A DNA stretch of 58,274 bases from Helicobacter sp. GTDB lineage: Bacteria > Campylobacterota > Campylobacteria > Campylobacterales > Helicobacteraceae. Position numbers and translations under genes: made by a program. Shown piece after piece: positions 49,541 through 58,274 of the stretch (the first letter of the stretch is position 1; the number at the start of each line of letters is the position of its first letter). The stretch spans positions 1 to 58,274 of the forward strand of contig NZ_JAIEFA010000034.1 of NCBI RefSeq assembly GCF_029067145.1, read 5' to 3'. A model generated the notes under the pieces. That model made no database searches and was not told where the DNA came from. It worked only from the letters and a program-made list of their open reading frames with translations.

Positions 49541-50109
49541 TAGCTCTTGATAAAATCCACAATTTTTGTAGTAATCTCTGCTTGTGGTAAATCTGCTTGC
49601 AACAAAAGCGATTCTATTTCAAGCTTCAAAATCACCTCTTTCAAGGCTTCTTGAAGTTCAAGCAAATAAGAGATTCCACGCTTTTCTATCTTATCCCAAC
49701 TTTTTGCACTCAATCTTTCCTCTAAAACCTCTCGCGTCAATTCCAATAATACAGCTTTATTGGGCACAATTCCGCTCGTGGCAAAAAGATTCAAACTGCG
49801 CAGAATCTCAAAATCAAAGTCTTTTGCATAAGCGATTCCAGAAATTAAACTTCTATCACTAATGATGAGTTTATCTGCATTTGGCTTTAAGATTCTCTCG
49901 CTATGCTCTGCTCTATCAGCCAAAAACAACAGCATTTCTGTTTTTGGTGTGCAGTGCAAATTGCGCTCAAGCAAAGTGGAGCGAATCTCTTTGCCAATCT
50001 CTGTCGCGCCGGGCTCAAAGGTAAAAAGGGCTTCTTTAAAAATCTCTTTTAAGGCTGCAATCTGCGTGCTTTTTCCGCTCGTATCAATTCCCTCTATCGC
50101 ACAATACAT
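49540..50109 (-). CDS. tmk: Thymidylate kinase
   Basis: Tmk phosphorylates dTMP to dTDP. The 189-aa protein has the P-loop GIDTSGKST (residues 7-15), the DRY-like ISDRSLISGIAYA and a C-terminal LID region. In the P-loop the third position is Thr, and lid arginines are partly replaced, as is common in this lineage. It lies 1 bp after coaD and overlaps comFC. Confidence 0.93.
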   Translation of the reverse strand: MYCAIEGIDTSGKSTQIAALKEIFKEALFTFEPGATEIGKEIRSTLLERNLHCTPKTEMLLFLADRAEHSERILKPNADKLIISDRSLISGIAYAKDFDFEILRSLNLFATSGIVPNKAVLLELTREVLEERLSAKSWDKIEKRGISYLLELQEALKEVILKLEIESLLLQADLPQAEITTKIVDFIKS

Positions 50110-50110
50110 C

Positions 50111-50653
50111 TTAATCCTTTAAGATGGAATCTTGCGTCTTGGATTCTGCATTCTCTTCCACAAAATGAGGCAAACTTGCAATATGTGCCTTAACAGAGTT
50201 TGGCACAAGATGTGCAATTTCCCCTCCGTGCAAAAGAATAGAACGCACCACCGTGGAGCTAATAAAGGCATTTTGAAGTGCAGGCATAAGGTAAATCGTT
50301 TCCAACTCACGATTCAAAGACGCATTGGCATATCCCATTTGCAATTCGTATTCAAAATCACTTACCGCCCTAAGCCCGCGCACAAGAATATTAGCGTTGT
50401 TTTCTTTTGCAAAATCCGCAATAAGATTCCTAAAAGGTTGCACACACACATTGCAAGAAATATTTTTGGAATCCTTAATTGCCAAATTCACCATTTTAAC
50501 GCGTTCCTCAAGAGAAAATAAAGGGTGCTTGCTCTCTGATTTTGCAACGGCAATAATCAATCCATCAAAGAGCTTACACGCGCGTTCAATCACATCTAAA
50601 TGCCCTTTTGTAATCGGGTCAAAAGTGCCGGGATACACTGCGATTTTTGACAT
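50111..50653 (-). CDS. coaD: Phosphopantetheine adenylyltransferase
   Basis: CoaD joins 4'-phosphopantetheine and ATP to make dephospho-CoA, the substrate of CoaE at the left of this window. From ATG 50653 it is 180 aa; the longer frame adds five residues inside pyrC. The class I nucleotidyltransferase motif is GTFDPITKGHLDV, followed by ANILVRGLRAVSDFEYELQM and ISSTVVRS. Its ATG shares a base with the pyrC stop (TAATG). Confidence 0.95.
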   Translation of the reverse strand: MSKIAVYPGTFDPITKGHLDVIERACKLFDGLIIAVAKSESKHPLFSLEERVKMVNLAIKDSKNISCNVCVQPFRNLIADFAKENNANILVRGLRAVSDFEYELQMGYANASLNRELETIYLMPALQNAFISSTVVRSILLHGGEIAHLVPNSVKAHIASLPHFVEENAESKTQDSILKD

Positions 50654-51657
50654 TAGCCGAAGCTCCACGCAAGGGTTTTTCCGGCATAAAGAGGGATAAT
50701 TCCCTCTATGACTTGTAGAATCGTCATTGATTTTTTAATCAACTTCACTTGCTTATTGGTTGCGCGGATTCCATAAATTTTTTGTGCATTACCGCTTATG
50801 AAGTTTTCTAAATTTTCTAGGCTTTTATGCGTCTCAAAGAGTGTCGCAAGTGCCGGAAGCAGAATCGGTGCGCTAAAGATTCCTGCCGCACCTTTGGCAT
50901 TCTCTTTGTTGCTTTGCAAATGAGGCGCAGAATCGCTACCAAAAGAAAACTTCTTATGTGCACTTAAAGCAACCTGCAACAAAGCGTCTCTGTCCTTTGG
51001 CGTCTTTAAAATAGGCTTGCAAAAACAATGGGGATTCAATGCTCCGCCAATCACATCTTCTAAGCTCAAGCTAATATGGTGTAAAGTCAGTGTGGCGTAG
51101 AGATTGTCATATTTTTCTACCACAGCAATAGAACGTCTATCACTCAAGTGTTCAAAAATAATTTTTAGATGCGGAAAAGTCTCTGCGAGCTCTGCAAACA
51201 CTGCGTGAAATTCTGCTTCTCGCTCCAAAACAAAGCCATTACTCTCTCCGTGAATACTCAAAATCAGCCCAAGCTCTTGCGCAATCTCTAAAATCTCTAA
51301 AATTTTTGGATTAAGGATTTCGCTTACGCCATTCTCGCTTCCTGTTGTCGCCCCTTTTGGATAGAGTTTGATAAAGATAATTCCCTTTTCTTTTGCCTTT
51401 TGAAGTTCTTTTTTATCTAATTTTTCTGTGAGATACAAAGACATCATTGGATTGAAATTTTCATCTCCGCAAGCCTTTAAAATTCTCTTTTGATAAGCAA
51501 GCGCGTCCTCTACATTTAGAATCGGGGGATTGAGATTCGGCATTACAAGCGCACCGCTGAAGCTTTGTGCGGTAAATTTCGCGACACTTTCAAGAATCTC
51601 TCCGTCCCTTAAATGCAAGTGCATATCCAAGGGAGATTGCAAAACGATTTGTTCCAT
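50653..51657 (-). CDS. pyrC: Dihydroorotase (class II)
   Basis: PyrC cyclises carbamoyl aspartate to dihydroorotate in pyrimidine synthesis. The 334-aa enzyme has the zinc site MHLHLRD (His13, His15), the carboxylated Lys97 in FIKLYPKG, HGES, and the catalytic Asp in GSDSAPH. It is the catalytically intact copy; the class I-like paralogue at 55.2-56.5 kb is not. It overlaps the phosphohexomutase stop by one base and coaD by one base. Confidence 0.95.
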   Translation of the reverse strand: MEQIVLQSPLDMHLHLRDGEILESVAKFTAQSFSGALVMPNLNPPILNVEDALAYQKRILKACGDENFNPMMSLYLTEKLDKKELQKAKEKGIIFIKLYPKGATTGSENGVSEILNPKILEILEIAQELGLILSIHGESNGFVLEREAEFHAVFAELAETFPHLKIIFEHLSDRRSIAVVEKYDNLYATLTLHHISLSLEDVIGGALNPHCFCKPILKTPKDRDALLQVALSAHKKFSFGSDSAPHLQSNKENAKGAAGIFSAPILLPALATLFETHKSLENLENFISGNAQKIYGIRATNKQVKLIKKSMTILQVIEGIIPLYAGKTLAWSFG

Positions 51658-53084
51658 TATTGTTCCTCTTTTGAAAGATTGTTGAGCAGCTCTAAAAGTG
51701 CGCTTTGATACATTGCAACTGCTTCCTTGCTCTTGGCTTCAAAACGCGTTACAAGCACGGGCGTGGTATTGCTTGCCCGCACAAGCCCCCAACCCTCTTC
51801 AAAAACTACGCGCACGCCATCAATGGAAATAATCTTAACAATTTTAGGAAAATTTGCAGGAAGCTTAGAAACATCGTTTAGAATCTCTTTTAGTCGCTCT
51901 ACTTGCGTAAATTTTTCTTCTTCGCTCGTTTGAATTTTGATTTCATCGGTGGAATAGAGTTTGGGCAGAGATTCTAGGACTTTATCAAACTCCAAGCCCT
52001 TAGTTTTTAGCAATTCTAACACGCGCAAAGCCGCATAAGTCGCGTCATCATATCCAAAATATCTATCATTAAAGAAAATATGCCCACTGACTTCAAACGC
52101 CATATGCGCGCCACTTTCTTTTAATTTGACTTTCAGATTGCTATGCCCTGTTTTATACATTATGCTCTGTCCGATTCTATCAATGCTTTCATACATATTT
52201 AACGAGCATTTCACTTCGCCAATTACAATAGGGTGTGGAATCGTTTGCGCAAAAATAATCGCAAGCTCATCGCCTTTATAGACTTTTCCTCCCTCTTGCG
52301 TATGTTTAATCACCGCCAATCTATCCCCATCTCCGTCAAAGGCAAACCCAATTCCGCCTCTTTTTGCGACTTCTGCCTTAAGGTCTTGTAGATTTTTCTC
52401 CTCACTAGGGTCTGGGTGGTGGTGAGGAAAATTCCCATCAGGCTCTAAAAATAATCCTTTAAAGCGAATATCCAAACGTTCCAAAACGCGTGCGATTCCA
52501 ACTCCTGCGATTCCATTTCCACAATCTATGGAAATAGGTAAATCCAATCCTTTTAAATGCGCAAATTCATTTACCAAATAATCCACATACAAATCTAAGA
52601 CATTCAGCTTTTGCGGGATTGCATTGTGGGGAATCTTTTTAGCGACTTCCTCAAATTTAAGTGCGTAAAAGTCTTTTTCTAACGCATAAATTGCATCACC
52701 AAAAAAGGGCTCTTTGCAAAGAGTAATTTTAAATCCATTATATTTAGGAGGATTGTGCGAACCTGTAATCATCACGCTTCCCTCAAGCTGCAAAGCTTGT
52801 GATTGCATTTCAAACTTGCTATACAAGGCAAAATATCCCACAGGAGTTGGAATCCTCCCTAGATTATACGCACAAGCTCCACTTGCAAAAACACCTTGAC
52901 AAAACCAATCAAAGATGATTTCTGAATGCACGCGTGCATCATAACCCACACCCAAATTTCTACCTCCCCTTTTTTGCAATTCTAGCCCCAAAAGATAACC
53001 AATGCGCGTAACATTTTCTCGCGTTAAATCCTCATTGTAGATTCCGCGAATATCGTATTCTCTAAAAATCGTTAATTTTTGCAT
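51657..53084 (-). CDS. Phosphomannomutase/phosphoglucomutase
   Basis: This alpha-D-phosphohexomutase interconverts mannose or glucose 1- and 6-phosphates for LPS and glycan precursors. The 475-aa protein has the phosphoserine loop MITGSHNPPKYNG (Ser109), the metal loop FAFDGDGDRL (about residues 250-259), the sugar-binding FEVSGHIFF and the phosphate site VRASNTTPVL. It overlaps mqnX by 13 bp. Whether glucose or mannose is preferred cannot be told. Confidence 0.93.
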   Translation of the reverse strand: MQKLTIFREYDIRGIYNEDLTRENVTRIGYLLGLELQKRGGRNLGVGYDARVHSEIIFDWFCQGVFASGACAYNLGRIPTPVGYFALYSKFEMQSQALQLEGSVMITGSHNPPKYNGFKITLCKEPFFGDAIYALEKDFYALKFEEVAKKIPHNAIPQKLNVLDLYVDYLVNEFAHLKGLDLPISIDCGNGIAGVGIARVLERLDIRFKGLFLEPDGNFPHHHPDPSEEKNLQDLKAEVAKRGGIGFAFDGDGDRLAVIKHTQEGGKVYKGDELAIIFAQTIPHPIVIGEVKCSLNMYESIDRIGQSIMYKTGHSNLKVKLKESGAHMAFEVSGHIFFNDRYFGYDDATYAALRVLELLKTKGLEFDKVLESLPKLYSTDEIKIQTSEEEKFTQVERLKEILNDVSKLPANFPKIVKIISIDGVRVVFEEGWGLVRASNTTPVLVTRFEAKSKEAVAMYQSALLELLNNLSKEEQ

Positions 53085-54346
53085 TCTTCCCTCTCCTGTA
53101 AATTTTCCAAGACTTCCCTACCCTTGATATAAAGTGCAAACGCCTCTCTAACATATAAAATTAAATTTTGCGCTAAAAATTCCTTTGTTTTAGGGATTTT
53201 AAACACAGCAAAGTCTGCTAAATTCCCAACTTTTAATTCTCCAAGCTTCCAAGCGGTATTCAAAAACGCATTGCGCGTTACACTAAGCAGTAATTCCCTT
53301 GCGAGATATTCTAAAGGCATACTACTATATGCAAATAAGGCGATTCTTAACTCATCTAACAAAGAAAGAGAATTATTAGAGCTTTTGCCATCTGTCCCCA
53401 AACAAAATGGAATCCTACATTCTTGCAATGCGTTAAGATTCAAAAGTTTGGAGTTTAATAAGCGATTGGATTTAGGGCAAGTGATGATTTTACCCTCCAT
53501 TGTAGCAATTTTCCTTAAGACTTGAGAATCCGCTTCCAGACAATGCACAAAATAAGTATTTTTTGTGTCCTTAAAAAACTCCAAAAAACCTTGCACATCA
53601 TAAAAAGATTTGGGATTGCTCCCAAAAAATTTTTGATAAAACTCTTGGAAATAACCGCTGCTAGTTTCTAGCCATTCTTTCTCTGCTTGCGATTCTAAAA
53701 AATGCACGCTTAAAGGCAAATTTTCCTTTTGCGCAATCTGAAGTGTTTTTTCAAGCAATTTTGAATGGACAGAATAAGGAGAATGAATCGCAACTGCTGG
53801 AGTAAAGCATTCCTTTTGCATAGATTTAGAATCCTGCAAACGCGCAAGAAAATTCTGAAACAAAATGTCCAAAACTTCTACTTTTGAACCAATAACTTCA
53901 TTAAAATAAAGCACGCGCAAAGGAGAATCCGCCAAAACCTCCAAATCATATCCATAGCTTGAAACTGCCCCTACAAACCCCACGCCACTTCGCAAGCATT
54001 CTGTGATTCCTTGTTGCATTGCAGTTTTCAAATTAACACCCATTAATTTTTCTTGCATTAAAGTTTCGCGATTTACAATCACGCTATCTAGCCATTTTCC
54101 AAAATCTCCAAAATGCAAGATTCCCTCATTTTGGCTAAACTCCAAATGCAAATGTAGATTTGCTAATGCGGGCGTGATAGCGCAGGATTCATAATATAGA
54201 CTTGGGATATTGGGGTATTGTTGGCGTAAGGAAGTATAGGAATCTATAGCGATAATTTCATCGGATTCAAAACAAATCCCACCTCTTTTGAGGACGCGAA
54301 ATTCTGCATCACAAAGCACTACAAAATCCGCGCCAATAATTTGCAT
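53072..54346 (-). CDS. mqnX: Aminodeoxyfutalosine deaminase (amidohydrolase)
   Basis: The 424-aa amidohydrolase resembles the Helicobacter MqnX, which deaminates 6-amino-6-deoxyfutalosine to futalosine in menaquinone synthesis. The metal site is NLHLHLEF (His65, His67); VHFLES, VHCLEAD and the Asp in LGTDGKSSNNSL complete it. Other chlorohydrolase/guanine-deaminase family roles are possible, but mqnA at 47.1 kb supports this one. It shares one base with the mscS stop and overlaps the phosphohexomutase. Confidence 0.82.
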   Translation of the reverse strand: MQIIGADFVVLCDAEFRVLKRGGICFESDEIIAIDSYTSLRQQYPNIPSLYYESCAITPALANLHLHLEFSQNEGILHFGDFGKWLDSVIVNRETLMQEKLMGVNLKTAMQQGITECLRSGVGFVGAVSSYGYDLEVLADSPLRVLYFNEVIGSKVEVLDILFQNFLARLQDSKSMQKECFTPAVAIHSPYSVHSKLLEKTLQIAQKENLPLSVHFLESQAEKEWLETSSGYFQEFYQKFFGSNPKSFYDVQGFLEFFKDTKNTYFVHCLEADSQVLRKIATMEGKIITCPKSNRLLNSKLLNLNALQECRIPFCLGTDGKSSNNSLSLLDELRIALFAYSSMPLEYLARELLLSVTRNAFLNTAWKLGELKVGNLADFAVFKIPKTKEFLAQNLILYVREAFALYIKGREVLENLQEREECKN

Positions 54347-55179
54347 TATGGATTTGTTCCCATTAATTGATTTAGGTTAATATCTAGCTTGTTGTATGGA
54401 ATCTCAATGCCCTCTGCATCAAAACGCAATTTAACCTTTTGTTGCATAATAATATTTGCCTTAAAGTAGTTTTCACTTTTTACCCAAAAACGCACAATTA
54501 AATCTACACTGCTAGTATTTAAGGCATTCACGCCTATAACAGGCAAAGGCTCTTTTAAGACAATCTCCTCTTCTTGTAAGATTTCCTCTAAAATTTGCTT
54601 TGTCTTTTGCAAATCACTCGTATAACCAACGCCAAAAATCAAATCCATACGACGCGTTGGGTTTGCATAAATATTGGTGATTGGAACGCTCACAATGCTA
54701 GAATTAGGCAAAACCACTACTTGATTGTCTGGGGTAGTAAGCTTAGTTTGAAACAAACTAATAGAATCCACTTTGCCTGTAATAGAGCCAACAGAAATCG
54801 TGTCTCCCTTGTTGAAATGACGCAAAACTATGAGTAAGATTCCGCTTGCAAGATTAGACAAAGAGTCTTTCAAAGAAAGAGCAATAGCTAAGCCTGCTGT
54901 TCCTAAAACTGCGATGATAGAGGTTGTTTTCACGCCCAAATTTGAAAGCGCAGTGATAAAGGTTAAAATCAAAATTGCCACAAAAACAACATTTTTTAGA
55001 AATTCTCCCAATGTTTCATCTTTTGTTGTTTTAATAACAACTTTTGAAATATACTTTGACAAAATCCTAGAGAGATAATATCCTGCCACCAAAATAAACA
55101 ATGCACTAATAAAATTAGGCAAAAAACTAAAAAACCAATTTTCAAATCTTTCATACATTAAAAGTAATTTCGCTTCCAT
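54346..55179 (-). CDS. mscS: Small-conductance mechanosensitive channel MscS
   Basis: MscS opens under membrane tension to release solutes. From ATG 55179 (AAAAGGAATATT upstream; the longer frame runs into the upstream gene) it is 277 aa with three membrane helices (about residues 22-42, 67-85, 92-113). The pore helix reads AVLGTAGLAIALSLKDSLSN; the beta domain signature is DNQVVVLPNSSI. Its ATG is 10 bp after the pyrC-like gene stop. Confidence 0.93.
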   Translation of the reverse strand: MEAKLLLMYERFENWFFSFLPNFISALFILVAGYYLSRILSKYISKVVIKTTKDETLGEFLKNVVFVAILILTFITALSNLGVKTTSIIAVLGTAGLAIALSLKDSLSNLASGILLIVLRHFNKGDTISVGSITGKVDSISLFQTKLTTPDNQVVVLPNSSIVSVPITNIYANPTRRMDLIFGVGYTSDLQKTKQILEEILQEEEIVLKEPLPVIGVNALNTSSVDLIVRFWVKSENYFKANIIMQQKVKLRFDAEGIEIPYNKLDINLNQLMGTNP

Positions 55180-55189
55180 AATATTCCTT

Positions 55190-56467
55190 TTAAGAATGTG
55201 AGTAAAATCCAAAACACTGCTTACCTTCAATAAACATTTCTTTCACAACGCCATAAAAAATCCAATCATTATAAGGCGAATCTGGATTATCCATTACGCA
55301 AGTTTCTTTAGGGTCTATCAAAATCAAATCCGCATCGTAACCCTCCGCAATCAATCCTTTTTCTGTAAAGCCCAACGCATTAGCCGGATTCAAGCTTAAA
55401 ATCTTGCTTAGCTCGCTTAAGTTCATACGCTCATTTTTAACAAACAATGTATAACACATTGGCACAAAACATTCAATCATATCTATACCAAAGGCAGCTT
55501 CCTCAAAAGCAAGATCTTTTTGTGCTTGGGATTTTGCGGATTGCAAAGAAGTAATCAACTCAATCTCTCCCCTTTTGACTCTTTTGAGCAACTTTGTGCG
55601 CGTAGATTCGGACTTCAAAGGTGGCTTGATTTTTGCTGCAGTGTTATAATGATTACACAGATTCTCTGTTAGCATTAGATGATGAATAGAGGTTTGCAAA
55701 AAAAGGTTAGGAATCTTGGTTTTGGAGATAGATTTGAGATGAATATTCTTGACTTCCTCAATAATTTCTACACTGCGCTCTGTTGCAAGTGCCAAAAAAA
55801 CTGCTTTTACACCCATAAATCTTGCAACTTCACTCATTTGCGCAACTTCTTTTGTCTCACTTAAGGTTGGAATGGCGGGCAATCCAAGTCTTGAGGAAAG
55901 CTCGCCGTCATTCATCGCGCCATTTGCGCTTAGGGATTCGTCCTCACAAGAAAAAAACATCGGCACATCAAACATTAGCGCAAACTCACAAGCGCGTCTT
56001 AGCAGATTGCCATCAATGTTGGATTTTGCAAAGATACCTTTCGCTCCTTTTTTATGCAGAATCGCAAGCTCGTTTAAAGACTTTGGATTCTCCGCATTCA
56101 CAGCGTCTGAAATGCCTAAAATTTGTGCTTTAAACTCATCTTTTAATGCGTGGAGTAGCTCCAATCCCAATTCGCTACTTGAAGTCGGCTTACAATCTGG
56201 AATCAAAACTGCTTGAGAAATACCACCGAGTGCGGCTTTGTGCGAAAGTTTCAAAAGATTTTCTTTGCTCAAAATTGAATTGCTTACGCGCGTATTTAAA
56301 TCAATCGCACCCGGAAGCAAAATAAGATTATCTGCCCCCAAAACCTCCTCGCCGCTTTTTGGTATAATGCTTCGCTCTACCGCAACAATCTTGCCTTTTT
56401 CTATTCGGACATCGCCTCTTTGTTCTCCATTTGCATCACAAACCATTGCTCCTTTGATTATCATCAC
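55190..56467 (-). CDS. Dihydroorotase-like protein with a degenerate metal site (PyrC')
   Basis: The 425-aa amidohydrolase-fold protein matches class I dihydroorotases in length and C-terminal signature (NPANALGFTEKGLIAEGYDADL), but the metal motif DxHxH is replaced by IDLNTRV (residues 55-61), and the carboxylated Lys region has SNIDGN. It should be catalytically dead. Such PyrC' proteins in other bacteria assemble with aspartate transcarbamoylase as structural partners, which is the likely role here. A true PyrC lies 3.5 kb away. pyrB is not in the window. Confidence 0.85.
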   Translation of the reverse strand: MMIIKGAMVCDANGEQRGDVRIEKGKIVAVERSIIPKSGEEVLGADNLILLPGAIDLNTRVSNSILSKENLLKLSHKAALGGISQAVLIPDCKPTSSSELGLELLHALKDEFKAQILGISDAVNAENPKSLNELAILHKKGAKGIFAKSNIDGNLLRRACEFALMFDVPMFFSCEDESLSANGAMNDGELSSRLGLPAIPTLSETKEVAQMSEVARFMGVKAVFLALATERSVEIIEEVKNIHLKSISKTKIPNLFLQTSIHHLMLTENLCNHYNTAAKIKPPLKSESTRTKLLKRVKRGEIELITSLQSAKSQAQKDLAFEEAAFGIDMIECFVPMCYTLFVKNERMNLSELSKILSLNPANALGFTEKGLIAEGYDADLILIDPKETCVMDNPDSPYNDWIFYGVVKEMFIEGKQCFGFYSHS

Positions 56468-56496
56468 GCGCCCTTTTAAAATTAATTTGGCAATTA

Positions 56497-56542
56497 TGGC
56501 AAATTTAAGCTAAAAAAAAATTTTAAGATTGCAAATTTGCCA
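56497..56542 (-). terminator. Inverted repeat behind the DUF2972 gene
   Basis: TGGCAAATTT (56497-56506) and AAATTTGCCA (56533-56542) are perfectly complementary over 10 bp around a 26-nt AT-rich loop. It lies between the DUF2972 stop and the pyrC-like start. On the minus strand the loop includes a run of nine Ts, so it may end transcription of the DUF2972 gene. Confidence 0.45.
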
Positions 56543-56594
56543 CTTTGGGTTTGTAAGCATCATAAAACAATCTGCAATTTCGCATCAAAAAGGC

Positions 56595-58274
56595 TTAATC
56601 CAACTCCTTACACATTCTTTCAAACTCTTGATAATATTTCCAAGATTCTACAATGTCGGGACGATATTGCGCTATTGCGGCTACTTCTTTATCAAGAATA
56701 GATTTTATATGTTTTCTTGCTTGAGGCTCTTGTTTGAAGTATTGCATAATATCACGAATCGCTAGTGCCTTTGCATCCTCTTGCTTAAATCTCTCTTTAA
56801 GCTTTTCTAAAAATTTCTTTAAATACTCACAAGATTCTTTGTATAAAGTCTCATTTGCTCGGAAGGATTCTACTTCATTTTTATCAATATAAACCCCAAT
56901 GACTTCGTTTGGTTTGCCCATAATCTCTTGATGCAAATCTACCCATTGCGAATTATTGCTATGCGTTGCAAGAGTGAGTTTAAAATCTCCCGCTTGAAAG
57001 ACAAGAGGAAAAAACAAATAAACACTTCCTTTGAATACATTTGTTTGCAAAGCCTTTTTATGACAATTCTGGGGAGGATTAAATCCAAAATCCTTTGCGA
57101 TAACTTGTAGCTTTGAAATCGCCTCATCAGAATTTAATTCTTTTATATCCAAAAATGCTATTTTGGAAATATTCTTTTGCAATTCTTTAAGGTGAATATG
57201 GAAGCTAAAAAGATTGGAGTAAGCGTATTTTTTCAAGCCCTCTAAATTATAGTTATATTTAAGATGCTCAAGAGGTTTTATTACATCTTCAAAATCAAAA
57301 GTCTTGTCAAATTCTTTTGTAATCGCTAAGCTATGCGTCCATCGCCCTGCCCTTGCCAAACAATGCCTAAGAAGTTCCATAGGATCTCTTGTCTGACACA
57401 TAAAAGAAACTTTCTTATCAATCAAAGAAAAGAATTTAAGATAATTTGAAGTTTGATACTCTAAATCGCTAAGAGAAACAACATTAAACCCATTAGAATG
57501 TAACAGAAAGTTATAAGCAAGAATATACCGATTGTTAGCACTTCCCTTGATAAATAAACTAATGATTCTTAAACCAATTGCACTAAATACCTCATTTACT
57601 TTAGCAACTCCCGCCCCATGTCCATAAAGATAAATCATCTTATACCCCCTCGGCAATGGCAAATTCAAATCCCAAGCAAGTTCCGCAGGGATACTCTCAT
57701 AGCTTAAGTTTGGATAAGGTTGGATAGAATCTCTATTCTCTCTTTGGGATTCTACATTGCATTCTTTAGATTCTCTCTCTTTCATTCTTAACTCTGTTTC
57801 TTTATTATGATTGTTTTTCTCTTTAAATTCTCTCTTTGCATTCAATCTATCAGGATTCAGTAAAGGAGGATAAGGATGATTAGTCTTAATATATTGTTCT
57901 TTAAATTCTTTAGAGTTTAGCCAATCTAAGATTTCTTGTTTATGTTTTACAAGAAAAGGGGTTTGAGTAGAAAAAGGAATTTGAGAGAAAAGATTAGAAA
58001 AGAAAGATTCTATCTTAAGAGAGTTATTTTCTTGAGATTTTAGTTTGTGCATTAGGGCTTTGATTTCTTTTAACAAGAAAAGAGAATCTAAAAGATATTC
58101 TCTTGGGATAAAGCAATAAGAAAGATTTAATTCTTGGAGTTTTTCTTTATACTCTTGGTGGATTTTATAGAGCTGCTTTGCTTTTTTTATTTCTTGATTG
58201 AGTTTTAAATATCCACCTTTATACCAAAACTTATCTGCTTTACTTAAGACTTCTCCTAAGAGATAAGCTAAATG
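56595..58274 (-). CDS. DUF2972-family protein (putative sugar transferase), 5' end outside the window
   Basis: The frame stays open to the right edge: 559 codons are visible and the N-terminus lies beyond 58274. The first visible part (HLAYLLGEVLSKADKFWYKG) resembles the N-terminal region common in Helicobacter and Campylobacter sugar transferases. A Lys/Glu/Asn-rich linker follows, and then the DUF2972 core, AWDLNLPLPRGYKMIYLYGH with FMCQTRDPMELLRH further on. DUF2972 proteins have been annotated as sugar transferases, but activity is unproven. The fold may be a sulfotransferase-like or glycan-modifying one (inference from the RDP motif). Confidence 0.75.
   Translation of the reverse strand, partial: HLAYLLGEVLSKADKFWYKGGYLKLNQEIKKAKQLYKIHQEYKEKLQELNLSYCFIPREYLLDSLFLLKEIKALMHKLKSQENNSLKIESFFSNLFSQIPFSTQTPFLVKHKQEILDWLNSKEFKEQYIKTNHPYPPLLNPDRLNAKREFKEKNNHNKETELRMKERESKECNVESQRENRDSIQPYPNLSYESIPAELAWDLNLPLPRGYKMIYLYGHGAGVAKVNEVFSAIGLRIISLFIKGSANNRYILAYNFLLHSNGFNVVSLSDLEYQTSNYLKFFSLIDKKVSFMCQTRDPMELLRHCLARAGRWTHSLAITKEFDKTFDFEDVIKPLEHLKYNYNLEGLKKYAYSNLFSFHIHLKELQKNISKIAFLDIKELNSDEAISKLQVIAKDFGFNPPQNCHKKALQTNVFKGSVYLFFPLVFQAGDFKLTLATHSNNSQWVDLHQEIMGKPNEVIGVYIDKNEVESFRANETLYKESCEYLKKFLEKLKERFKQEDAKALAIRDIMQYFKQEPQARKHIKSILDKEVAAIAQYRPDIVESWKYYQEFERMCKELD

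Noticed and set aside
54660..54700. A sigma-54-like TTGGAAC on the minus or plus strand inside mscS
   Set aside because: The GG-to-GC distance is 12 rather than 10 nt and the place is inside a gene.
1..58274. CRISPR arrays, insertion sequences, prophage genes or rRNA
   Set aside because: No spaced direct repeats, transposase, integrase, phage structural gene or rRNA segment was recognised on either strand.

Overview
The window is a compact, AT-rich bacterial chromosome segment that reads as Helicobacter or a close relative in the Campylobacterota. The evidence is gene order as I recall it from H. pylori (coaE-speE; pyrH-rpoZ-spoT-tyrS-nitronate monooxygenase-amiA; flgI-rod protein-flgS; panD-ybaB-PDZ protein; ndk-DUF177-rpmF-plsX-fabH), a MagIII-type glycosylase, a futalosine-pathway menaquinone gene set (mqnA, mqnX), a class II pyrC beside a metal-site-defective pyrC paralogue, and a DUF2972 protein at the right edge. 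argH, mntP, an unlinked trpB and a pepD-type dipeptidase suggest a non-gastric (enterohepatic-like) species; that last step is inference. No rRNA, CRISPR array, prophage or complete insertion sequence was seen.

Layout. 1-7518: tRNA-Arg(GCG) and tRNA-Ala(GGC), then a mostly minus-strand block (coaE, speE, META lipoprotein, SurA-like chaperone, pepD, magIII, rarA, a LOG-family gene) and tRNA-Arg(TCG). 7587-10862: accessory stretch with a ZnuA-like binding protein, a palindromic repeat copy, an unknown membrane protein, the remains of a paired SMR transporter operon, and a lone trpB preceded by a short leader peptide with tandem Trp codons and an overlapping terminator hairpin. 10915-18988: long minus-strand housekeeping operon from pyrH to a membrane protein, plus a coiled-coil lipoprotein. 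19079-23312: plus-strand nnr, thiG, mntP, recO and a thioredoxin-like lipoprotein, followed by about 0.6 kb of decayed coding sequence. 24005-29091: corA, pgk and the flagellar set flgI-rod protein-flgS behind a sigma-54 promoter, and a tiny lipoprotein. 29167-33068: polar amino acid ABC transporter operon interrupted between its two permease genes by a two-gene restriction-modification cassette. 33201-43782: plus-strand hemJ, argH, ubiE; minus-strand TRIC-like channel and a nuclease-fold protein; plus-strand apt, panD, ybaB, PDZ protein, ispA, surE, a ThiF-family gene, a very acidic small protein, aguB and a methyltransferase. 43999-47847: minus-strand ndk, DUF177, rpmF, plsX, fabH and mqnA. 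47991-58274: an HDOD gene, then minus-strand comFC, tmk, coaD, pyrC, phosphohexomutase, mqnX, mscS, the pyrC-like gene and the partial DUF2972 gene.

Functional themes. Many genes serve cofactor and nucleotide supply (coaE, coaD, panD, thiG, apt, pyrH, tmk, ndk, pyrC), envelope building (fabH, plsX, amiA, ispA) and menaquinone synthesis (mqnA, mqnX, ubiE). The most distinctive signals are regulatory or accessory: the Trp-codon leader before trpB, the sigma-54 promoter that puts the flgS kinase gene under the sigma factor its own pathway activates, the restriction-modification insertion inside a transporter operon, dispersed copies of a long imperfect palindrome, the SMR remnant behind trpB, and several small proteins (24-51 aa) that are easily missed.
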